From Rickettsiales bacterium (GTDB lineage: Bacteria; Pseudomonadota; Alphaproteobacteria; Rickettsiales; JANQQO01), in contig JANQQO010000206.1 of assembly GCA_028289305.1 (NCBI GenBank), positions 1 to 12,091 of the forward strand: DNA of 12,091 nt. The letters are read 5' to 3'. Position numbers and translations under genes: made by a program. The notes below the pieces were generated by a model. It had not been told where the DNA came from and ran no database searches. It saw nothing but the letters and a program-made list of their open reading frames with translations. The stretch's first letter is position 1. Every line of letters starts with the position of its first letter. Positions 5,682-12,091 of the stretch are shown in pieces.

Positions 5682-6836
5682 ATGGGTAAAAAAACGAGAA
5701 AAAACAACCCTATGCGCACCAACCAGACCCTTTTTGACGCTCTAAAACCGACGCAGCACAGCCTGCATCTCTACCTCAACCTACAAGAGCGCTATCTGCA
5801 GACCATGGCACGGGAAAATACCATCTCACCCAGCCAAGAAAAATCCTACCGTGAGCGCCTCACATTGCGCCTTAAGCTCCTGCTCGACGTCATTCATATG
5901 TTCCACCTGCCTTTTTATGAAGACTACGTCATAAAAGCCCTGCCTGATGCGCCGGAAAACCTGATCAAGCAGCTGCTACACGACACATTATTAACCAAAA
6001 TCCCTAATGTGACCAAAAGGCCAGAGGCTAAAGAAAAAACCGTCATCCTGTTTTCCGGTAGCCCAGGTGCAGGGAAGGAAGCCATGCTGGCCAATCGCCC
6101 TACGCCAGAAGGTGCCGTCATCCTAAAACGTGACCACATCTTCCCACAGCTGCCACCCTTCACCCGGCTCACCGAAGAACTCACCCATAACGTCACGCTC
6201 AGCCTGCTCGGCGAAGCAGCGCTCTATACCGAGCGCGATGCATTTTTCTATGCCTTGCTCGCTGAAACGCCCATCATCGTCGTCAGCGCCGCCATGCATT
6301 TTGCTGATCTCACGCTCGAAATGCTCACCACCGCCAAAAAACACGGCTATACCACCCATATCATTCATCTAGAGACGCCGCTTTCCCTTGCCCGCAGCCG
6401 CCAGCACGAGGCGCCCACCCCCTGCGATGACACCATACTGGGCTATATCCACCTCGCCTGTGCACATAATTTCCTCAACTATCGCGAGGTAGCAGATCTT
6501 TCTGAATTATGGGTCACGCCAGAGGATGGCACGCCCCCCGTGCTAGAAACCCGCACCCAAATCATCCCGCTTGAAGAAGCAAAAGACAGCACCTATATCG
6601 CTGCAGAAAAAACCTTCACCTACGCAGAACTGATGGAACATAACGGCACTATACAAAGAGACAATGAAGCCATCACCCTCCACCACCGCGAGGATACCGT
6701 GCTTGTAGAAATGCTCCGCGCCCCAGAGCACCATGCCGCGTTTCTCAATTATGCAAAAGCGCCCCTCGACCTGGTACCGGCCACGTTACGCAGTTTCACC
6801 TCACTCATCGATGCGCGCACGAAGCACGCGCTCTAA
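5682..6836 (+). CDS. Zeta-toxin-like P-loop protein with N-terminal extension
   Basis: 384 residues. The first 118 or so are charged and mainly helical, with no recognised domain. A P-loop follows: VILFSGSPGAGKEAM with Gly126-Lys132. The residue after the Lys is Glu133 where Ser or Thr normally helps bind Mg. Then comes ILKRDHIFPQLPPF, where Asp151 aligns with the catalytic Asp of zeta toxins, and a stretch (170-240) resembling their core: a helix, a strand PIIVVSA, a helix, then HGYTTHIIHLETPLSLARSR. Zeta toxins phosphorylate UDP-N-acetylglucosamine or related nucleotide sugars; activity here is unproven given the altered P-loop. No antitoxin-like gene adjoins it. The C-terminal 130 residues are unassigned. 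Start choice is weak: there is no good Shine-Dalgarno sequence, and ATG at 5712 is an alternative. Confidence 0.75.
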   Translation: MGKKTRKNNPMRTNQTLFDALKPTQHSLHLYLNLQERYLQTMARENTISPSQEKSYRERLTLRLKLLLDVIHMFHLPFYEDYVIKALPDAPENLIKQLLHDTLLTKIPNVTKRPEAKEKTVILFSGSPGAGKEAMLANRPTPEGAVILKRDHIFPQLPPFTRLTEELTHNVTLSLLGEAALYTERDAFFYALLAETPIIVVSAAMHFADLTLEMLTTAKKHGYTTHIIHLETPLSLARSRQHEAPTPCDDTILGYIHLACAHNFLNYREVADLSELWVTPEDGTPPVLETRTQIIPLEEAKDSTYIAAEKTFTYAELMEHNGTIQRDNEAITLHHREDTVLVEMLRAPEHHAAFLNYAKAPLDLVPATLRSFTSLIDARTKHAL

Positions 6837-7459
6837 AACAATCCCTTCACCGCACCAATCGCCGCCATTGCGGCTTCTTTACCTAAGAATACCACCGTGC
6901 CTGCGAGCGTCACTCCCACAATCGCGATCACCATACCCGCTTGTATCACCACCCCATCGCGCTCCAGCAGCCCCAGCGCCATCAAAAAAATACCGATACT
7001 AGGTACCGTATTGGTAAACGGCAGCGGCAGGGCAATCGCCAAGGCCGAGCACAAGCAAAACAGCCCTATCACCCGCTCCGCCGCACGACAGCTAAACGGC
7101 AGCAGACGCGGCCGCAACACCGTCTCCAGCCGCAGTAACCACGGCGTAATGCGCCGCACCACGCCCGCCAAGGCAGAAACACGCACCTGCTTTCGGCCCA
7201 GCCACCCTGGCACCCAAGGATTCTTGAGGCCCAATATCATCTGTATGGCCAAAAACAACAGCGGCAGCGAGATTGCCGTCGTCAGCCCCGGCGGTGAAAA
7301 CGGCAAAACCGTCGGCGCGCAGAATATCAGCAGCAACACGCTAAACCCCCGCGTCTCAAACGTCTCAACAATTTCCTGTACGGAGATATGCGTCTCTTTT
7401 GGCGGTCGCGCCACCAAATCCTTCAATACAACGGAAATACGCGCAGAAGGTGCCGTCAT
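6833..7459 (-). CDS. exoD: ExoD family exopolysaccharide-associated membrane protein
   Basis: 208 residues, the usual size. An N-terminal cytoplasmic part (1-38) precedes hydrophobic segments at about 39-56, 61-77, 130-148, 152-165 and 169-192, so it should be an inner-membrane protein. Family-type features are the Pro-rich APTVLPFSPPG, LPLPFTNTVPSIGIFLMALGLLERDG and an amphipathic central region with WLGRKQVRVS. ExoD was named from rhizobial mutants with altered exopolysaccharide; its biochemical role is not established. Its ATG overlaps the TGA of the symporter gene (ATGA), indicating translational coupling. Its stop overlaps the end of the opposing zeta-like gene by 4 nt. Confidence 0.88.
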   Translation of the reverse strand: MTAPSARISVVLKDLVARPPKETHISVQEIVETFETRGFSVLLLIFCAPTVLPFSPPGLTTAISLPLLFLAIQMILGLKNPWVPGWLGRKQVRVSALAGVVRRITPWLLRLETVLRPRLLPFSCRAAERVIGLFCLCSALAIALPLPFTNTVPSIGIFLMALGLLERDGVVIQAGMVIAIVGVTLAGTVVFLGKEAAMAAIGAVKGLF

Positions 7460-8712
7460 CAGGTCTTCTTTGCCTTCGCCGGTGTGCTGTCATTTTCCGG
7501 TAAATGCCAGCTGTGGTAGACCTTCTCATCCAGCTTATCTTCACTCTTCGCCACCAGCAGCGATACCATCGCATCACCGGTCACATTCACTACCGTCCGG
7601 CCCATATCCAGCAGGCGCTCCACCGCCGCGATCAGCAGAATACCCTCCGCCGGCACGCCAATAGAGCTAAACACAATCAGCAACATGGTAAATCCACCGC
7701 TCGGTACGCCCGCCGCGCCAATCGATACCAGCGTCGAGGTCATTATCACGGTCAGATATTCCGCCATACCCAGCTCCATACCCACCGCCTGCGCCACAAA
7801 TAGCGTACACACGCCATGATAAATCGCTGAACCATCCATGTTCACCGTCGTCCCGAGCGGCAGCACAAAGCTCGAAACACTCTTCTGCACACCCATTTTC
7901 TCATGCGTCACCCTAAGCGTCACTGGCAAGGTCGCCGAGCTACTCGAGGTCGTCAACGCCACGAGCTGCACCTCAAACACTTTCTTGAAAAACGTCACCG
8001 GCGAGAGATTCCCGAGCATCCCGAGCGCCACGCCATACACCACCAGCATATGGCAGATATACGCCATAAACACCACCAGCACGAGCTTCAGCAGCGGCAG
8101 CAGCGCCTCTGGCCCATGCATCGCTGTCACCCACGCCATCAGCGCGAATACACCATAGGGCGCGAACTTCATCACTAGCCGCGTCATGCCATACATCGTC
8201 TCCGCCAGCGCCTCATTCAGCTTTATCAGCGGCTTTGCCTTATCACCCGTAAGCGCCATCGCAATACCAAACAAAATGGCGAAGAAAATAATCTGTAACA
8301 TATTGCCTTCCGCCATCGCCTGCACCGGGTTGGTCGGCACAACACCCAATATCAAATCCAGTGCGCTCGGCGCGGTGGCCTCAGTCGCCTCCACCTCCTC
8401 CACACCATCCAGCGTTGCTCCCTCACCTGGTGTAAATACTGTTCCAAAGGTCAGCCCCAGCGACACCGCAAATAGCGTCGACACCATATAAATGGCGACA
8501 GTCTTAATCCCAATGCGCCCCATGGTTTTTGGGTCATTCAGCGAGGTCACACCTGCTACAATCGAGAAGAAAATCAACGGCACCACCAGCATGCGTATCA
8601 GATTGATAAACAACGTGCCAATCGGCTTCAGCTGTGCCGCCTCTGGTCCGACGACCAACCCAGTGACTACACCCGCCACCAAGCCAATCATTATTTTCTT
8701 CCACAGCGCCAT
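7459..8712 (-). CDS. Dicarboxylate/amino acid:cation symporter, acidic amino acid type
   Basis: 417 residues of the DAACS (GltP/GltPh/DctA) family, an inner-membrane Na+ or H+ coupled importer. The re-entrant loop HP1 carries TSSSSATLPVT (255-265), TM7 carries NMDGSAIY (291-298), HP2 carries GAAGVPSGG (332-340), and TM8 carries LLDMGRTVVNVTGDA (367-381). The last motif aligns residue for residue with GltPh: Asp369, Arg372, Thr373, Asn376 and Asp380 correspond to D394, R397, T398, N401 and D405. The Arg is the one that holds the acidic side chain, so glutamate or aspartate is the likely substrate rather than neutral amino acids; DctA-type proteins lack this exact motif. An acidic, presumably periplasmic loop (about 95-115, GVEEVEATEAT) is unusual. 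GGAG lies 7 nt before the ATG. It is the first gene of a pair with exoD. Confidence 0.93.
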   Translation of the reverse strand: MALWKKIMIGLVAGVVTGLVVGPEAAQLKPIGTLFINLIRMLVVPLIFFSIVAGVTSLNDPKTMGRIGIKTVAIYMVSTLFAVSLGLTFGTVFTPGEGATLDGVEEVEATEATAPSALDLILGVVPTNPVQAMAEGNMLQIIFFAILFGIAMALTGDKAKPLIKLNEALAETMYGMTRLVMKFAPYGVFALMAWVTAMHGPEALLPLLKLVLVVFMAYICHMLVVYGVALGMLGNLSPVTFFKKVFEVQLVALTTSSSSATLPVTLRVTHEKMGVQKSVSSFVLPLGTTVNMDGSAIYHGVCTLFVAQAVGMELGMAEYLTVIMTSTLVSIGAAGVPSGGFTMLLIVFSSIGVPAEGILLIAAVERLLDMGRTVVNVTGDAMVSLLVAKSEDKLDEKVYHSWHLPENDSTPAKAKKT

Positions 8713-8741
8713 AGCGATCTCCGTGTTCTTTGACTTAAATC

Positions 8742-8770
8742 GTTATAAGACGCCCCACCACAAACCGCAA
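8742..8770 (-). promoter_or_regulatory. Promoter of the symporter-exoD operon
   Basis: On the minus strand TTGCGG (8770-8765), a 17-nt spacer and TATAAC (8747-8742). This gives a leader of about 25 nt before the symporter start, which has its own GGAG site. Confidence 0.55.
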
Positions 8771-8783
8771 ACAGTAAATCCCC

Positions 8784-8812
8784 TTGTACCCATCCCGGTT
8801 TATCTCTATACA
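8784..8812 (+). promoter_or_regulatory. Promoter of hisN
   Basis: TTGTAC (8784-8789), a 17-nt spacer and TATACA (8807-8812), a good sigma70-type match. Transcription would begin near 8819, about 30 nt before the hisN ATG, which is preceded by AGGG. It is divergent from the symporter promoter, with 13 nt between the two -35 boxes. Confidence 0.6.
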
Positions 8813-8847
8813 CAGACCCTCTTTTATAAAAACCACAACAGGGCACC

Positions 8848-9627
8848 ATGACCGCATTAAAACCTGAAGATTTTATTCCTTTTGCTGAACAGCTCGCCAC
8901 CGTATCGGGCGAAATTATCCGCCGCTATTTCCGTCAGCCCATCAAAACCGAGCATAAAAGCGATAACACGCCTGTTACCCTGGCCGATCAAGAAGTAGAG
9001 CGCAGCGTCCGCGCTATGATCCAATCCACCTATCCCGAACACGGCATTATCGGCGAAGAATACGAGCCCAAAGAAACTGAAACCGAATATACCTGGATGA
9101 TCGACCCGATCGATGGCACCAAATCCTTCCTCATCGGCCGCCCCATCTTCGGCACGCTGATCGCGCTATTGCATAATGAAAAACCGATCCTCGGCATCAT
9201 CGACCAGCCGATCTTAGGCGAGCGCTGGACTGGCGTTGGTGGTTATGCCACCAATTTCAACTATAACCCCACACGCGCCCGCGCCTGCGACAATTTGAGC
9301 GACGCTATGCTGTGTACCACCTCGCCCAACCTCTTTTCTGATAAAGAATTCGATGCCTTCGAGCGCCTGCGCAAACAGGTGCAATACACCATCTATGGCG
9401 GCGATTGCTATTCCTACGGCCTGCTCGCTAGCGGCCTGGTAGATATCGTATTAGAAACCGATTTAAAACCGCATGATTTCTGCGCACTCGTCCCCATTGT
9501 TGAGGGGGCCGCTGGCTGCATCACCGACTGGCAGGGCAATCCCTTAACCCTCTCGTCAAAAGGCAACGTCCTCGCCTGCAGCGACAAATCCCTACATCAA
9601 GACGTCTTGAATGTGTTAAAGAAGTAG
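8848..9627 (+). CDS. hisN: Histidinol-phosphate phosphatase, inositol monophosphatase family
   Basis: 259 residues, normal length. Metal-binding residues of the IMPase fold are present: Glu70/Glu71 in IIGEEYE, Asp86 and Asp89 in WMIDPIDGTKSF, and Asp210 in LKPHDFCALVPIVEGAAG. The wording of these motifs (PIDGTKSFLIGRPIFGTLIAL and KPHDF..LVPIVEGAAG.ITDWQG) is that of HisN-type histidinol phosphatases rather than SuhB or CysQ. The reaction is L-histidinol phosphate to L-histidinol, the penultimate stage of histidine synthesis, in the cytoplasm and Mg dependent. It stands apart from any other his gene here, which is common for hisN. Relaxed specificity for other sugar or inositol phosphates remains possible. 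Confidence 0.88.
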   Translation: MTALKPEDFIPFAEQLATVSGEIIRRYFRQPIKTEHKSDNTPVTLADQEVERSVRAMIQSTYPEHGIIGEEYEPKETETEYTWMIDPIDGTKSFLIGRPIFGTLIALLHNEKPILGIIDQPILGERWTGVGGYATNFNYNPTRARACDNLSDAMLCTTSPNLFSDKEFDAFERLRKQVQYTIYGGDCYSYGLLASGLVDIVLETDLKPHDFCALVPIVEGAAGCITDWQGNPLTLSSKGNVLACSDKSLHQDVLNVLKK

Positions 9628-9642
9628 CCATTACGTCTTCTT

Positions 9643-9732
9643 TGTCATCCTGAATTTATTTCAGGATCCACTTATCAACTTATACAGCTGTTACAGACGC
9701 GCTGTGGATGCTGAAACAAGTTCAGCATGACA
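9643..9732. repeat. Double-hairpin dispersed repeat between convergent genes
   Basis: Two 29-bp arms, 9643-9671 and 9704-9732, are inverted copies of each other, and each arm is itself a hairpin: ATCCTGAA...TTCAGGAT on the left, ATGCTGAA...TTCAGCAT on the right. The arms differ at paired positions (CC/GG against GC/GC), so pairing is kept while sequence changes. The ends TGTCATCC and GGATCCAC recur at 11780-11835. The repeat fills the gap between hisN and the convergent lipoprotein gene and could end transcription from both sides, although there is no T-run typical of intrinsic terminators. Confidence 0.85.
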
Positions 9733-9758
9733 TAAAGGGTTAACCTGCTGATAGAAAA

Positions 9759-10124
9759 TTAGTATTCAAATCGGAACTGAAAGCCAACCGAGCGCGTACG
9801 TTGATCCGCACCGAAGGAAAAATAGGTCCGGTCAAAGCGATCGTTATGCTTCTCCCGTTCAGAAATAATCGTTTCGGCCATATATTTGCCTTTATCGCGC
9901 TTTAGCAAAAACAACCGACCAGGATCGCCCTGCTCCCTATCGCCTCTAAAATGCAGGGCACCAAATTGCTTGAATTTACCCTCTGGCAACGGTATCTGCG
10001 TATACCCCGAATACGGCGAAGAAAGCGTATGGTTGTCAACATAGCGCACCTGTGAGCACGCCATTAACAGTGCTCCACACAGCACACAGACCATACATTG
10101 GATATATTTCCGTATCCTACACAT
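9759..10124 (-). CDS. Small predicted lipoprotein, function unknown
   Basis: 121 residues. A basic start (MCRIRKY), a hydrophobic stretch and a lipobox LLMAC with Cys23 indicate a lipid-modified exported protein, about 99 residues when mature. Position +2 is Ser, which favours the outer membrane by the rule known from enterobacteria. The mature part is polar, with ALHFRGDREQGDPG and a C-terminal alternating stretch VGFQFRFEY that would suit a beta strand. I do not recognise a family. A perfect AGGAGG lies 10 nt before the ATG, and the gene has a TATAAT -10 box plus a CtrA box, so it is probably a real, well-expressed and regulated gene. Confidence 0.75.
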   Translation of the reverse strand: MCRIRKYIQCMVCVLCGALLMACSQVRYVDNHTLSSPYSGYTQIPLPEGKFKQFGALHFRGDREQGDPGRLFLLKRDKGKYMAETIISEREKHNDRFDRTYFSFGADQRTRSVGFQFRFEY

Positions 10125-10147
10125 CGTTAACTTTCCTCCTATCTGTA

Positions 10148-10190
10148 ATTATACCCTAAAAAGCAGGAAAAGTAGTTAATAAATCGTTAA
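10148..10190 (-). promoter_or_regulatory. CtrA box and promoter of the lipoprotein gene
   Basis: A perfect TTAA-N7-TTAA lies at 10176-10190. On the minus strand TTAACGATTTATTAACT is followed after about 20 nt by TATAAT (10153-10148). Transcription would start near 10141, with a leader of about 17 nt that contains AGGAGG. The box differs from the one at 2494-2508 by one base over the 16-nt core, TTAAC[GT]ATTTATTAAC. The rest of the gap to the methyltransferase gene (10191-10379) is AT-rich at first; I see no further site I can defend. Confidence 0.65.
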
Positions 10191-10379
10191 TAAAAGGTGG
10201 TTTTTTAATTAATTTGTTCGCATCCGCACAATGTACCAAAATGAGAATCTTAGGATAATTTCCTGTTTTCCGGCAAAATTTAATCTGCCACCCCGCTCAG
10301 ATACTTTTGCAGTTGCGCCCACCCATAAATCGCGCTAGCAATGATCTGACTTGATTACAGACGAAATACGCCATTAATC

Positions 10380-11582
10380 ATGCCTGATTCCACACATTGC
10401 ATCGCGTGTAATTACCCCATCACCTACCCGCTATATCACATGGAAGACCGCCCGCGCGTGGCCTTGGGCATCCCCAAAACCCAGGAAGAAGCGCTCACCG
10501 CGCCGCGTTACCCCATGCGGTTTAACACCTGTGCTCGCTGCGGCCACATCTTCAATATCGGCTTTGATTACAGCGTCATCCCCTATACCAGCGATAGCAA
10601 CACCATGTTCAACCAGGGCGAAGGCTGGCGCAATTATATCGAAGGGCTTATCACCTCGCTCGATACAGATCACCAGCTCACCGGCAACACCTTCATTGAG
10701 ATCGGCTGCGGCAACGGCCATTTCTTACAATCCATCCACAGCCTTATCGATAACGCCACCTGCATTGGCTTCGAACCTGGCGTGGATACCGAAGCACTCG
10801 GCGATGCTCCCTTCCAAGTGCTACAAGATTACTTCACCGCCGAGCGCGATCTGCCCAAATACACGCCCGATGTTCTCATCTGCCGCCACGTCATCGAACA
10901 CCTCCCCAACCCGCTCGATTTCGTCACCGACATCGCCTATTGGTGCAACCGCCACGGCATCTTCCCCTATTTCCTTGCTGAAGTGCCGCGCATTGATAAA
11001 GCCATCGCGCAAAACCGTATCCATGATTACCAATACGAACATGTCTCCAACTTCACCGAGCGCAGCTTCCGTATGCTGTTCGAGCGCGCGGGTTACGAGG
11101 TGCTCTGGCATAAACCCTTCTACGGCGATGAGGTACAAACCATCTGGGTCAAGCCCATCCAAGACCCTGCCATCACAGCCATACATGAGGAAACCACCCG
11201 CTATAAAACCGCCATCACCCACCAGCTCACCCAGGTGCAAGAGGTGCTCGATAGCCTAAACAAAGAGGGCAAATCCTTCGCCTTCTGGGGCGGCACTGGG
11301 CGCGGCGCTACTTTCCTCAACTCGTTTAACATCAACCACGAAACCTATCCCACCGTCATTGATTCTGATGCGCGCAAAATCGGTAAATTCGTTCCCGGCA
11401 CCGGGCAAGAAATCCGCGCGCCAGAATATCTGCACGATCACCCAGTCGATATCATCGTTATCACCACCGAATGGCGTGCGCAGGATATCTATGGCGAAAT
11501 TACAAGCAAAAACCTGCCTCACAAAGCCGTCTATGTCTTCCAGGAAGAAACCTTAAAACCCTATACGGGAAAAGCGCTGTAA
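10380..11582 (+). CDS. SAM-dependent C-methyltransferase-type enzyme (zinc-binding, methyltransferase and C-terminal domains)
   Basis: 400 residues in three parts, as in sugar C-methyltransferases such as TcaB9. An N-terminal zinc site has CIAC (Cys7, Cys10) and CARC (Cys51, Cys54). The class I methyltransferase core has SAM motif I FIEIGCGNGHF (105-115), CRHVIEHLPNP (168-178) and YEHVSNFT (219-226), which recalls the conserved EH active-site segment. The C-terminal nucleotide-binding-like domain has FAFWGGTGRGATFLN (300-314), TVIDSDARKIGKFVPGT (325-341) and DIIVITTEWRAQDIYGEI. Such enzymes methylate a sugar carbon on a nucleotide sugar, usually for surface polysaccharide or glycosides; the substrate here is unknown and no sugar genes adjoin it. 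The ATG is kept although its Shine-Dalgarno sequence is weak, because the next start would remove the first zinc pair. Confidence 0.88.
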   Translation: MPDSTHCIACNYPITYPLYHMEDRPRVALGIPKTQEEALTAPRYPMRFNTCARCGHIFNIGFDYSVIPYTSDSNTMFNQGEGWRNYIEGLITSLDTDHQLTGNTFIEIGCGNGHFLQSIHSLIDNATCIGFEPGVDTEALGDAPFQVLQDYFTAERDLPKYTPDVLICRHVIEHLPNPLDFVTDIAYWCNRHGIFPYFLAEVPRIDKAIAQNRIHDYQYEHVSNFTERSFRMLFERAGYEVLWHKPFYGDEVQTIWVKPIQDPAITAIHEETTRYKTAITHQLTQVQEVLDSLNKEGKSFAFWGGTGRGATFLNSFNINHETYPTVIDSDARKIGKFVPGTGQEIRAPEYLHDHPVDIIVITTEWRAQDIYGEITSKNLPHKAVYVFQEETLKPYTGKAL

Positions 11583-11613
11583 GAACCTAATCTGTTAGTC
11601 TATTTTATAAATA

Positions 11614-11676
11614 ACGTTCAAGCGCCACTAAGGCTGCGCTGTTTTACTTAGATGACGTTCAAACGCCACTAAGGCT
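11614..11676 (+). repeat. Direct repeat pair, 22 bp each
   Basis: Copies at 11614-11635 and 11655-11676 differ at one base; each reads ACGTTCAA, then G or A, then CGCCACTAAGGCT. They are 41 bp apart. They lie directly after the methyltransferase gene and lead into the hairpins at 11680-11713. Confidence 0.85.
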
Positions 11677-11679
11677 TTT

Positions 11680-11713
11680 CGCCAAACGATTGGCGGGCTT
11701 GCAGTCGCAAGCC
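11680..11713. repeat. Two adjacent perfect hairpins
   Basis: CGCCAA-ACGA-TTGGCG (11680-11695) is followed immediately by GGCTTGC-AGTC-GCAAGCC (11696-11713). Both stems are perfect. No T-run follows, so an intrinsic terminator is not supported; a structured part of a dispersed repeat is more likely. Confidence 0.7.
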
Positions 11714-11779
11714 TTGGGTCGCACCTCGTCGCTAACGCTCCTCCAGTGTGCCACGCACGGTTCTTGCTATCCCCTACCT

Positions 11780-11835
11780 TGTCATCCTCGTGGCGCGAAA
11801 AGTGCTTTGCAGTTTTCGTGAGCACGGGGATCCAC
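11780..11835. repeat. Dispersed palindrome, TGTCATCC...GGGGATCCAC type
   Basis: The ends (TGTCATCCTCGTG and CACGGGGATCCAC) pair with each other, and the inside continues with CGAAAA against TTTTCG. The outer bases match the arms of the repeat at 9643-9732, so both appear to be members of one family that differ in their inner part. Confidence 0.75.
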
Positions 11836-11981
11836 TAGGAAACAAAAACAGGAGCCAGAGAGATTACATCACGAATCGACCCATAAAACAATTCTATATT
11901 GTATTGTTATTGTAGAATAACAAAACACCAACCCCCTGATATACAACCATACTATTCCGCAGCTCATTCTCCATAAATATC

Positions 11982-12010
11982 TTGCATATTAACCCCGTTT
12001 CTGCTATAGT
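11982..12010 (+). promoter_or_regulatory. Strong sigma70-type promoter reading out of the window
   Basis: TTGCAT (11982-11987), a spacer of exactly 17 nt and TATAGT (12005-12010). Transcription would start near 12017. No start codon with a Shine-Dalgarno sequence follows before the window ends. Confidence 0.6.
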
Positions 12011-12016
12011 GATACT

Positions 12017-12091
12017 GGTTTTCGCTGTCTTTGTTGATAGCTACAGAGAATACACATCCCACCCGGCGTAGGGTGAGATGCTTCTGATATA
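12017..12091 (+). ncRNA. Possible structured leader or small RNA, 5' part only
   Basis: Downstream of the promoter two hairpins follow each other: GCTGTC-TTTGTT-GATAGC (12024-12041) and TCCCACCC-GGCGTA-GGGTGAGA (12057-12078, one mismatch). I do not recognise 6S, tmRNA, RNase P, SRP RNA or a known riboswitch. It could be the leader of a gene or of an rRNA operon to the right. Confidence 0.35.

Larger units (their letters stand above)
11583..12091. other. Gene-free, repeat-rich interval
   Basis: I find no credible coding region here. It holds a direct repeat pair, two adjacent hairpins, a dispersed palindrome, an AT-rich stretch (11870-11980) with nothing I can name beyond a weak ATTCTA...TAGAAT inverted pair, and at the right end a promoter with a structured leader. 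The parts are listed separately. Confidence 0.7.

Noticed and set aside
10203..10214. TTAATTAA-containing stretch as a third CtrA site
   Set aside because: The spacing is wrong; no second TTAA lies 7 nt away.
11680..11713. Rho-independent terminator for the methyltransferase gene
   Set aside because: The stems are strong but no T-run follows, and they lie about 100 nt beyond the stop codon.
11628..11825. 65-codon minus-strand frame starting MLTKTAKHFSRHEDD
   Set aside because: It lies wholly within hairpins and dispersed repeats, and the sequence is explained by them.
11891..11918. ATTCTA...TAGAAT inverted pair as an operator
   Set aside because: A 6-bp arm with a 16-nt loop in very AT-rich DNA is easily found by chance.

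Overview
The window looks like chromosomal DNA of an alphaproteobacterium, with base composition near 50% GC by eye. The signs are two perfect CtrA-type boxes (TTAA-N7-TTAA) placed upstream of genes, a response regulator with a GPDRRR tail next to an Hpt-like protein of alphaproteobacterial type, an ExoD family protein, a HisN-type histidinol phosphatase, a prepilin with the GLPGD motif, and dispersed palindromes of the TGTCATCC...GGATCCAC kind. I see no tRNA, rRNA, CRISPR array, phage gene or transposase gene.

Layout. (a) Positions 1-2508, minus strand: a CtrA-box promoter drives a prepilin-like protein interrupted by a pure Ser-Gly dipeptide tract of 83 units, followed 23 nt later by a membrane-anchored di-heme cytochrome c peroxidase/MauG-type gene that runs off the window. 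(b) 2597-3922, minus: a class III PLP aminotransferase. (c) 3990-5533, minus: bolA, then a CheY-like response regulator 6 nt downstream, then a palindromic repeat of about 180 bp that overlaps the regulator's stop codon, then an Hpt-like protein that lacks the phospho-accepting His. (d) 5682-6836, plus: a zeta-toxin-like P-loop protein with a helical N-terminal extension. (e) 6833-8712, minus: an acidic amino acid symporter (GltP type) translationally coupled (ATGA) to an ExoD family membrane protein, which meets the zeta-like gene tail to tail with a 4-nt overlap. (f) 8848-9627, plus: hisN, divergent from the symporter, with a recognisable promoter for each. (g) 9643-9732: a double-hairpin repeat between convergent genes. 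(h) 9759-10124, minus: a small lipoprotein behind the second CtrA box. (i) 10380-11582, plus: a three-part C-methyltransferase-type enzyme. (j) 11583-12091: no gene, but direct repeats, hairpins, another palindrome, and a strong sigma70-like promoter starting a structured transcript that leaves the window.

How the parts may work together. The pilin-like protein and the lipoprotein share a nearly identical CtrA-box promoter, so both are probably surface proteins made under cell-cycle control. BolA, the response regulator and the Hpt-like protein may form one transcription unit. The remaining genes look like ordinary housekeeping or accessory genes. The least ordinary items are the Ser-Gly prepilin, the His-less Hpt partner, the zeta-like protein with an altered P-loop and no visible antitoxin, and the structured transcript at the right edge.
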